From Zerene cesonia (taxonomy: Eukaryota; Arthropoda; Insecta; Lepidoptera; Pieridae), in NCBI RefSeq assembly GCF_012273895.1, contig NC_052115.1:8115183-8179182 (forward strand): a stretch of DNA of 64,000 nt. Reading direction: 5' to 3'. The position numbers and the translations under genes were made by a program. Below are positions 12,047-22,600 of the stretch, one piece after another. The stretch's first letter is position 1. Each line of letters begins with the position of its first letter. A model generated the notes under the pieces. That model was not told the DNA's origin, did not search any database, and saw nothing but the letters and a program-made list of their open reading frames with translations.

Positions 12047-15000
12047 TTAAACAGTTTCAATAAGGAGGGCGATGCCTTGTCCTCCACCGATGCAAGCTGA
12101 ACCGATACCTCGCTTGAGACCGCGACGTCTGAAAATAAAAACAATTGGATAGTTAATAACAATAATTAAATTGATTATTTTTGACAAAAACTAAACCGGA
12201 TTCGACATTAAATGGGACTACAATCCTCATGGTACCATTTTTTATATAAAAAAGAGCCGTTTCACTCAGTCAATAGTCCTAGGATAACAAACAAAAAAAT
12301 GCAGACTGATTTGGAATCATCTTCTTTTTTTGACTCGGGTGAAAGAAACTGGATTACAGGTTAGGTTTCTGCTGAAACGCAAAATGGTCGCCCAACGCCT
12401 ACTTATGTAACCAATTTGAAAAAAAAAAAGGATAATCTTCTTCTTATATATATAAAATTCTCGTGTCACAGTTTTCGTTGCCATACTCCTCCGAAACGAC
12501 TTGATGAGATTTTTAGTGCATATCGGGTATCTATGAGAATCGGCCAACATCTATTTTTCATACACCTAAATGATAAGAGTAAGGCAGAACAGCGTTTGCC
12601 GGGTGCAGCTAGTTCTTTTATATATTTTGATGTTATCGCTTCAATTCATTCACTCATACCCACCGGAGTCAATGCACTATTTTTGTCCCTTTATTTATTA
12701 TTTAAAAAAGACTACAAAAACTACAAAAAAAAAAAACAAAAAAAAAATAGCATTTTTTTTCTTTTAAAGCATTACAATAAAAATACGCTTATAAGCATCT
12801 GAATATAAAAAAAATCGATCACGACACATGAAAAATAAAAAAATTTTCCTTCTCTCACCTGAGCTCATGCACCAGATGCGCCGTGATCCTGGAGCCCGAG
12901 GCCCCGAGCGGGTGCCCGAGCGCCGTGGCGCCGCCGTTCACGTTCAGCTTCTCCGCGTCCAGCTTCAGCGCCTTTGCGCATGACAGCGTTTGGGCCACGA
13001 ACGCCTCGTTTATCTGTTGGAAATTGTAGTTAATGGTAGTTAATGGTAGTAAATGGTAGTTTATAGTAGTTGAAAGTAGTAAATAGTAGTTGATAGTTAA
13101 TAGGTGCAAAAATTCAAATTCAAAATTGTTTATTTGGAACGAACAAAACAACATTGTGATGACATAATATTTTTCTCGTGTTTGATTTTACGCGAGTAAA
13201 ATGTATTTATTAAGACTTTAAGAAATTTTGGATAAATTTCGTTTAAAATCCATTAAATCTTTAATTTCTAAATGAACGATGACACCCAAAAAAGCTTAAA
13301 TAAGCTGTGGCCAGGTGAGAACATCCGCCTCCATACAGGAAATAAGTCCCACATACGAGAACACACAGAAAATGAATATAATTTAAATATATATCTATAT
13401 AAATACTATGAGCAAGCTAACTTATGTAATAACAAGAAATTAAACTCTATTACAATCATGACTCGAGTAAAGACTACGAATGATTAAATACATAAAAATA
13501 ATAATATATATGTTGTGTGTTCTGTTAAAATGTGTTAAAATCCGTTAAAAATTCTCTGCTATCTAAACCAGCTGAAACCTGCAAATTCACTTGCGTGATA
13601 CCCGGTTAAAAGTTGCTTATGTGCTAATCCAGACTATAATCTATCTCTGTACCAATTTTCATACAGATCCCAGAGGTTTTAGCTTGACAATATAACAAAC
13701 ATCCATCCATCCATACTTGCTACTGCGCTTCCAGTAGGATGAATAATAATGAATAATACACGCTTAAAAGAAAATTTTTTAGAAATTAAAGACTTTTAAA
13801 ACGGGGTTTTTGACAACGCTCGCTGTAAAGTGTTCGAAACGTCGGGTTAATAATATAATGAATAAATTGCGCTTAAAATCCGTTAAAAAGTCTTTAATTT
13901 CTAAATGTATATTACTCGCTTAAAATCCAACAGTAGAAAATTATTGTTTTTATGACGCGAGAAAATTGATTTAACCAAATACTGGATACCGTAATATTTT
14001 CATAAGTCACATGTTATGTAACACCTAGGTGTAATACTGCCAAATCTCAGATAAGATTTGAAATAATGCTACGCAATTATTATATGAATTTTGGAATGAT
14101 AAGATATCAGTGTATTTTATATTTATATAATATCTATTTCTGCTATCTCATGTGAATTCATCATTAATTTTTCTATCAAAAGCAAGTTGTACGAAATTGG
14201 TTTTTGCTGTCGTAATATAAAAATGGCGGCAAATTTGATTATTCATTTATCATTAACAACACGCAATACGACCGTTATATGAATGCACTAGCTTCCCGCC
14301 GGCGGGTTCGTCCACGTAAAAAGGGAAAGATAAACGGACAGACCGAGGTTTTCTTCCCATAAATCTCCCATTGCCGTATGATTTCCGGTATAAAAATCTC
14401 TGCACCAAAGTTCTTCTAAAAGGGTTAAGTAGTTTAGAAGGGAAGAAGAGACAAATAGACGGATAGAAATAATTACTTTCGCGTTTACTCTTTATGTCTG
14501 TCAGTCCTTCTGTGACATCGTAGCTCCCAAACGGATGGACCTACTTCGATGCAATTTTTTTATTTGATAGACCTTATAAGCTTGACTGTATTGTCGAATC
14601 TAGTCAAGTTTAAAATAACTATTAAAATAATTTACGATAATAACTATTCAAACGTGATGTCATCAATGAATCTTATGAACTTTTTATCTTTATCTCAAAC
14701 TAGTGGTCCGCCCCGGCTTCGCCCGTGGCGCCTATTATAGCCTTAGCGGGATTCTCTCTCAAATTTATGATCCCTTTCAGTTAGTATATTGGTTATAACC
14801 TCTTTCAATTGTTGTCGCAGTTATGACCCCTTTAAATGATTATAACTCCTTTTGAATTTGTGTTATAGTTACACATCGACCTACATATGGAAAGTGGTTA
14901 TCCCATACAATTTGTATATACTTATTAACTCTTCTTATTTTGTGTGATGGTTGTGACCCCTTTAATCATGTGTGATGGTTATGACCAATTATAAACCTAA

Positions 15001-18000
15001 ATTAAAAACCTCACCTCAATAAGGTCAATATCGTTGAGGGTCAAATTGGTGGCCTTCAGCAGGTTCTCAATAGCGGGGACCGGCCCAATGCCCATGATGC
15101 TGGGGTCGACCCCCACGTACGACCAGCCCACGAGCCTGGCGAGGGGTTTCAACCCCTTGGCTGCTGATTCGCTGGCCAGCACTAGTGCTCCAGCCCCGTC
15201 GCTTATACCCTGTTATCAAAATAATTATTTTAATTCGTGTTTTTGTTGTAACAGATGAAAAAAATATTATTAGTCCTATAAGTGGATCTACGATCGAAGC
15301 AAGAATAAAGTATAAAAGTCTAATCAATATTGTAACACAAGTATGCTTTTATTTAAAAACATATGAATATACATTATCAGGTTTTTTTTTAATAAATTAT
15401 GAAGCATTTGAAATACCAAGAAGATATCTCAATTCCGACACACTGCACTGTCATTAAAATGTTAATTTTTTAGATCAATATTTTTCACACCCAATCTTGC
15501 CACTCAAGTAAAACACACACACGATATGGAGTAAAGAAGGAAGAGGGTTTTTACCCAGTATGGACCACGGAGTCGAGACTGACGTATAGGTCGTAGATCC
15601 AAACCTGTAGATACTTAACAGTATTTTTCCCCTCTATACACGCACGCACGCACGCACGTACGCACGCACGCACGCTCGCACGCACGCATGCACGCACGCA
15701 CGCACCCTCCACCTCAGTAAAATGGTAAAAAATCCACTCACAGACGCCGACCCCGCGGTGACCAGCCCCTCCTTCTTGAACACCGGCGGCAGCTTCTTGA
15801 GGCTCTCGATGGTGGTCTGCGGGCGCGGGTGCTCGTCCACCTCCACCTTCACCTCCTTCTTCTTGATCGTGAGCGTCACGGGTTCGATTTCTGACTTGAA
15901 CACGCCGGCGTCGTTCGCTGGTGGTCATTTGTTGTTGTGATCAGAATTGGTAAATTTTTTAAAGAGGTTTTTGGTCATAATGCAGCAGTTGCGAGAATCG
16001 CGCAGGGAGATCTAACTAGTTTCACCGACTTCAAAAAGCAGGAGTATTTAATAGGTTTGGATTCATTAGTAGCTGTGACTCTGTAACTCGGTTCACACTC
16101 ATAACATTACCAACAACCCCTATTTTAAACCCCACTCACCTGTCTTCCACCGTTGCTGTGACTTTAAGGCAAAGTTATCCACCTCATCTCTCGTAATACC
16201 AAATTGGGCTCCCAATTTCTCAGCAGTCATGCCCATGGGCAGACCACAATAGGAGTCTGTCAGACCTGACCAGAGACTGTCTTCGAACGCGTGGCTCGAA
16301 CCCAGAACTGTGCCGAACCTGACCCCTCGGACTGTGAAGGGGGCTTGGGACATATTTTCGACCCCTCCAGCCAGCGATATGTTGGCGGCGCCGGTTAGGA
16401 TGTCCTGGGGGTAAGAGAAACATTGATTTTCTTATTCTATATAAATAAACATGATTCACCGATATATAACTCAGGAGCAACTCATCTAATTCATTTAATT
16501 TTTATTATAAATATATATCATTTAAGTTTTTGTTAGAAAGGTTCTTATGGAGAGGAAAAATGTAAATTGTCACAGAAATTTAATAAATAATTAACAGGCA
16601 TTATATCTGGTGCAGTACACCAAGTCATTTAGACAGGATAGCAATGAAATACACTAAAATAAAACTATATTTCCATATTGACAGAAAACATAATTTACAA
16701 AGAAATTTATCAAGGTAAGTAGAAAGGCCCTTTTATTAATTAAAGCTAAATCGCAAAAAATGTTAAATAATAAAAAATAAAGGCTACATTCAATTTCTGA
16801 TTAAAATACATAATTTTTCTCATTATTTTATTTAAATGAGGGACATTTGCAAAATAAATTTAAATCTTGCATATTATATTAAATTTCTTTGAATAAAATC
16901 ATTTTTAATCTGAGAACTTAAAACTGTATATTTTTTAGTTGTGAGGTAAGCATGTGTCTTTAAGATGTTCCAAGCTCGTACATTTAACACAACACAATAT
17001 TCACTTACAAATATATAAAAGCCCTCACCTGAGCGCTATTAACGACGGACTGGAAGCCAGACCCACAGAGCCTGTTGATGCCCAGTGCTGGCCGGTCCTG
17101 CGGGATTCCTGCCTTGAGTGCCGCATGTCGTGGTGTGTAGATGCCGTCAGTTTGTGTTGCCTGTTTACAATTTAATATATGAAAAAGTTGTTGTATCATT
17201 AAACTTTGGCAGAGGATATTTCTCTATCTGTTAATAAAGTATGTGAATTCAATTGGCAACCAACAGTTTCATGTCACTTAATAGAGCAAATGGACACTTT
17301 AATTCTGAAAAAATAGAGTTTAGATCAATAAAAAATGTGACCTGTGGATCTGATATGTGACTATCCCACAATAGTTAAGCAGATACGGAATAAATAAAAT
17401 AAATTAAATTGAAAGTAACTATGAGAACAAAATCATGATCATCAATCTCTTATATATAAAATCAATTGCTGTTAGTTAGTCTTGCTAAAACTCGAGATTG
17501 GCTGGTCTGATTTTTATTATCATGGTTTGGGTGCATTAGTTATACATCATTTATAAAGGTTTAAAAGGTAAAAAAAATATGGATAAATATTTCAAAAAAA
17601 GGTTTATGGCGTTGTGAAGTTCGCCGGGTCAGCTAGTTATCAAATATGCATAAGAAAGTGATAAATAATCTAACTTACAGACATAACCTGCCCAACAACC
17701 ACAGAATCAACCTGGGTAGGGGCAACACCAGCCTCCTTCAGCGCTGCAGTCATGGCAAGAGTCTGCAACTCTGTAGCTGATGTGTTCCGGAACACTCCAC
17801 CAAATGTGCCGAATGGGGTACGCTTGGCGCCGACAATGAAGATTCCTGTAAATGATATATTTATCAGCATTTTAAACTAGACACTGTCTCTAGATCTATG
17901 TGATAGAGGATGTACAGAGTTATTGTAATTATTAGAATTTTTTATACTCTAAATATTTGAGTTTATTTTTGGGAAAAAATTAAATACGTAATGTATTTAA

Positions 18001-18455
18001 TTTTTTTTTTCCATATTTATTTATATAATTTATTTGCAAAATAATATAAAAGCATGTAGAAAATCATTGTTGTAAAGAATTTTTTTTTATTTAAATATAA
18101 ATATGATAGAAAAAACTAATATAACATTTTGAAGTAAACATAGATTCTTGTTTTGAAAAAATAACAAATAGATTATCCTATAGATATATCCTATAGTCAA
18201 ATAATGTATTATTGAACTTTGCATTGTCATATGAACTTATCACATCATAGGATCAAAGGTTAATTGTTTTAATTGGATATATCCATATGAAAATCTCTTC
18301 ATATTTCACGTTCTTTACCATTTTTATATTAAAAGAAAGTTATCTAGATTCTACTTTTGGAATTTGACCCCATGATATTATCACGGTAAGGGAAAGTTTG
18401 CAACAGTTATAGCTAAAAAAATAAATGCAGTATTACCTTTTACGGCTACAGACAT
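12047..18455 (-). CDS. yip2: 3-ketoacyl-CoA thiolase, mitochondrial-type, copy C
   Basis: Complete gene for a 396-aa ACAA2-type thiolase, converting 3-ketoacyl-CoA plus CoA to acetyl-CoA and a shortened acyl-CoA. Exons (minus): 18437-18455, 17679-17845, 17029-17160, 16140-16404, 15742-15917, 15015-15209, 12859-13013, 12047-12128. Start MSVAVKG, then IFIVGAKRTPFG. Catalytic set: Cys94 (NRLCGSG), Asn320 (NEAF), His352 (GHPLGASG), Cys382 (CIGGGQG), at the spacing of human ACAA2. The exon 5 loop has VDEHPRPQTT. Exons 5 and 7 are strikingly GC-rich in third positions compared with copies A and B. Intron 6 is about 2 kb and full of repeats. The gene starts 1.17 kb from KRI1 in the opposite direction. 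Of the three copies this and copy B look like the canonical enzymes. Confidence 0.95.
12442..12612 (+). mobile_element. Helitron-like element, third subfamily
   Basis: Begins TCTTATATATATAAAATTC, contains CCATACTCCTCCGAAACG and ends GTGCAG-CTAG|T. Lies in intron 7 of thiolase copy C. The same phrases, inverted, border the gap at 49294-49360 and recur at about 60135-60210. Confidence 0.6.
13026..13100. repeat. 10-bp minisatellite next to a splice acceptor
   Basis: About seven imperfect copies of TAATGGTAGT lie directly upstream (minus strand) of the acceptor of thiolase copy C exon 7 at 13013. Confidence 0.8.
13780..13903. repeat. Fold-back repeat, family F1
   Basis: Ends TAGAAATTAAAGACTTTTAA and its near complement, centre GTGTTCGAAACGTCGGG. 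In intron 6 of thiolase copy C. A further fragment of the family lies at about 13190-13276. Confidence 0.65.
14288..14490 (-). mobile_element. Helitron-like element, degenerate
   Basis: Minus-oriented, ending at CTAG 14288-14291 with CGCCGGCGGGTTCGTCC next to it, and reaching a CGCGAAAG-like start near 14490. A second 3'-end fragment (CTAGTGGTCCGCCCCGG) starts at 14700. Confidence 0.5.
15640..15708. repeat. (ACGC)n tetranucleotide repeat
   Basis: About 70 bases of ACGC units with a few substitutions, 34 bases inside intron 5 of thiolase copy C from the exon 5 donor. It creates spurious long antisense open frames. Confidence 0.9.
17446..17636 (+). mobile_element. Helitron-like element, degenerate
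   Basis: A|TCTCTTATATATAAAATC at the start and GTTCGCCGGGTCAG-CTAG|T at the end; intron 2 of thiolase copy C. Confidence 0.55.
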
Positions 18456-19625
18456 CGCGTAGTATAATTTTTAACTTTGTAATAAACAAAACTTTCAAAA
18501 AGTTTTCTAAATTAATTCCAAAAAGTAGGTATAACAGCACCGGGCGGCAAGTAGTTCCGGAGCAGGTCAATCGCACCTACTGGCTACTTTGATAGATTAC
18601 TATTTACTGGCTGTTATGACATTGACACATGACAGATAAGTGATTACACATTATAGTTTACACTAAAGGGTAATCAGTAGAGCTTTTCAATTTCATTCAA
18701 ACTGATGCATCCCGTATCCATTATGTATTTTTAATATTGTAGTGTGGGATGTAGAAGGCGAATTTCGCAAATCAAGCAGTCAGTGCGTGCAATGCCCTTT
18801 TAATATCTAATACAAAATTCTAGCATTTAGCATAGCATTTTCAAATTATTGTTCATGCGATTTTGCACGACAATGTGAACAACTTCGCTGTTGCAATTAA
18901 GTAAGCGTTCACTTGTCTTCTAATCTGTATTAATTCTTAAATATACATTAGCTAGCACAGAAAAAAGTTCCCACAAGTAATCATAGAAGTTACTAATCAA
19001 GCAATAGATCAGCTTTATTGCTAAAAAATATAGACCACACAAAAGAAATTTACAAAAATTGCATTGGTTTGTTCACTATATAGTTAAAGCGTTTAAACAC
19101 TTTATTGAATTTTAAATTTTAATATGAATTATCTATTATCACAGGTCACAAATAAATAAAAAACGGTGTCTGAAGATTTACAAATATGCAAAACTATCTG
19201 GAATCCACTCGTGGAAAATTCTCAATTTATTGGTTTGGTTCTAAATCATTAAATTCGTTCATGTGTCCATTGTCTGATTCAGTACCCAAGCTTAGAAAGA
19301 TGTGTTCAAAAGCTCTAATTTCTAAATTTCCAAACTAAATTTAGTGGAGCGTAATAAGCGCTTTAGCGAGGCAATCTTTATAGCTTGCTTATATAAACTT
19401 CAAGGGTATAATTACCGAGAAATTAGTTCTAAGTCTGTGGTATAATTTAAACATTTATTTTACATAATGAACGCATTATTTAGTTGAACATATTTTGATG
19501 AACGCAATAGAATACTTTGTTTTGACTGGCGATTGTGACAACGTGATGACAACTTTTGGAATAATACCATGTGGGAAGTGGATAGTGTAACTTAGGAAAT
19601 TAATTAGAAAATTTTCTTCCTAAAA
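18456..19625. promoter_or_regulatory. Divergent intergenic region, thiolase C / KRI1
   Basis: 1.17 kb between two genes transcribed away from each other, so it must hold both promoters. A small GC-rich patch (about 18536-18590, CACCGGGCGGCAAGTAG) stands out near the thiolase start. No repeat family from the rest of the window was seen here. No specific factor site can be assigned. Confidence 0.5.
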
Positions 19626-22600
19626 ATGACTAAAAAGAAATTATTTGATGAGGAATCTGAAGAAGAAGAAGTTAGTTTAAAAACAGAAAATGATTATGCT
19701 AAGAAATACGATCGTTGGCGCGAAAAGGAGGAGCTCCACAAACGTAAATACTATAAAAAATATATTTTTTTTAATGAGATGAATGTATACAATTACAATA
19801 CATATAATTCCTTTACTATTTTCAGTGGAACAGAAGTATGGATCCAAATCCTTAGGTTCAGATGGTTCGGAATCGGATAGCGAAGATGAAAGTGACGAAC
19901 CACCAGAAATAAATGAAGAAGTCGAGGTTCAATTCCTGAAAACCTTGTCTTTACTAAAAACAAAGGATCCTAGAATATACGACCCTAATTATAAGTTCTT
20001 TGATGAGAAAATAGAGAAGGAAAATGGTATGAAACCTTTATTGTACTAATGTTTTTCAGACTCCTTTTCTGTGAAAAAAAATTTTTGTTCAATTGACTAT
20101 TAGGGGAAGTTATTATAGAGTATCCAAACTGTATATTAAATAAATGATATTTTACCTTTAACTTATGTTATCTTCAGTCAGACACTTAAAATCAGTCAAT
20201 GTATTTTGAAATGTTCGTTAATTAAATTATGTTATTTTTGTGATAAATTCTAGCATGCAGACTAACATGTGAATTATTTTAATTTGTTATTTAATACTAT
20301 TTGAATAATTTTAGAAAAGAAAGAGGAGGTGAAGAAGGTTACATTTGCTGACAGTGATGATGATGATGATGATGGACCTAACATATTCAGTATTGAAAAG
20401 AAAGCTGAAATTGATGAACCAGTAAAGAAAGATGCAAAAACTGAGGTAGCTTGCTGTTTTTATATATTATTTTATTTTATACTGAGCTATGAACAAACAT
20501 TAGATAATTTAAAATAAGGTTAGATTAATTGAACAAAGATAATACGGAACAATTTTTTGTTTTGTATAAAATAGTTAAATCTACATTAAAAAGATAAAAT
20601 TTTAGTATTCTTGTATGTTTGTAACATTTTCACACTACAACCGTTGGAGCAATTTCAAAAATTCTTCACTACACAACTTCGCTGAGTGATATCCTACTAA
20701 TATTATAAATGCGGAAGTTTGTAAGGATGTGTGTGCGTTTGTTGCTCTTTCACGCAAAAACTACTGAACCGATTGCAATGCAAATTTGGTACGTAGACAG
20801 CTAGGCAACTGGAATAACATATAGACAACTTTTTGTCCCGATATTCCTACGGGATACGAACTTACGCGGGTTAAAACACGGGGCGCAGCTAGTATACCAT
20901 ATATGTACCATGGATGAAGCCAAAACTTCAGCTAGTCATTCATAACAATAATAAGAATGATATTTACAGGATGGGAAGTTAAAAGATTTCCTAACTGGTA
21001 AAGCCGAGCATATAGATGACGATGTAGAGAAAGACTTGGCACCGCTCAAGTCTTTGTGGTCTGACCCTAAGCTGAATGATGGAGAGGCATTTCTCAGGGA
21101 CTATATATTGAATAAAAGGTGATTCTAGTTCTTTTAAACTATATTTTACTGGGAGTATCCTACTTCCTATTAATATTATAAATGCGAAAGTTTGTATGGA
21201 TGTATGGATGTTTGTTACTCTTTCACGTAAAAACTACTGAACCAATTGCCATGAAATTTGGTACGTAGACAGCTGGATAACTAGAATAACATATAGGCAA
21301 CTTTTTATTCAGATATTCCTACGGGATACGGACTTACATGGGTGAAACCGCGGTGCGCAGCTAGTTGTTTAATATAGTTTAATTGCAATACACATTATCA
21401 AATAAGAACATAAAACTGTATTCATAATGGTTAATTGGAAATTGTATACATTAATTTATATGAAATTTATACAGAATTACATGTCTTTTAATAAAATAAC
21501 GCCAAACTCCTGCAAACTTTTCAACAATTTTTTCTTAGTGAATTTCTTTATATTCAGTAGATGGAGAATATGTTTGGATTGATTTAACTTCTAAATTATC
21601 TGTATAATCTATCCTTTAATTCTATATTTTTTTTATAATTTTTTTTTCTAGATACTTGGATGATGATGATGATGGCAAGGTAGAAGATAAAGTCAGAGAT
21701 GATGAAGACTTAGAAGCTGATGAAAAGACAGTGGAGGAGCAGGGAAAATTTGAACGGGCATATAACTTCCGCTTCGAAGAGCCAGATGAGGAATATGTAA
21801 GTTATATTAATGTTTCATAAAACATGCAAGTATTACCTTAATAAAACAAAGAGAATTAGAGTATAATGAAGACTCATTTTCTCTTTACTTCTATAATAGT
21901 AATATTAATAAAATAAAGTTGAAACATTTGTTTTTTATTCGAAGTCACTAATCTCAGAAACTGTGGGATCATATATGTTTCGTATCAATAATGTTTCGTA
22001 TTGGTTGTGATGGTTCTTAATCATCTCAATAGATGGCGTGGGGTGCCCCTTAGGCACATGAAACCGAAAGAGTAGAAGAAATTCGATTACTGTGGCAGGA
22101 TCACGGGTGGCCGAGAGGCTAGGCGTTGCTACGGTTAGGCAAGAAACGCAGGTTCGAATCCTGCCTCGTGATCAAATTTTTTCTATTCTTTCAAAATTTC
22201 TCATTTATAAAGCATTCCAATGCTGTAAAACTAAAAATTAAACTATGGGATCAATTTAAAAGTTGTTTCACCATTGTATATGTACACACGAGAATATAGT
22301 GTAAATATTTATTGAAAACCACCAACAAATTTTAAGTTTCCTTCCATAATACTCTAATTTCCATAAAGAAGTGATAGGAAAGACCTCACTTCTTTTTAAA
22401 GAATTTGTTTGTGAAAATAGATCTGTAACAATTTCTAGCTGAAACGTTACCCGAGAACAATGAACTACATACGTCCCAAAGACGATCGGCGCTCACGGAA
22501 GCGGGCCGAAATCCGCGAGAGAAAGGAACAAGAAAAGAAGAAGAAAATGGAGGAGATCGCGCGGCTGAAGGCGCTCAAACTGAAGGAGATACAAGAGAAG

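Noticed and set aside
12416..12802. 128-aa plus-strand frame
   Set aside because: Runs through a Helitron-like element and poly-A/K tract in an intron; no family resemblance.
13670..13745. Possible CRISPR-like short repeats (CATCCATCCATC)
   Set aside because: A simple tetranucleotide run in a eukaryotic intron with no spacers.
15551..15928. 125-aa minus-strand frame with Ala-Cys-Val-Arg repeats
   Set aside because: Out of frame with thiolase C exon 5 and produced by the (ACGC)n repeat.
1..18455. Reading the three thiolase genes as one operon
   Set aside because: Eukaryotic intron-containing genes with 2-kb spacers and separate starts; same orientation is explained by tandem duplication.
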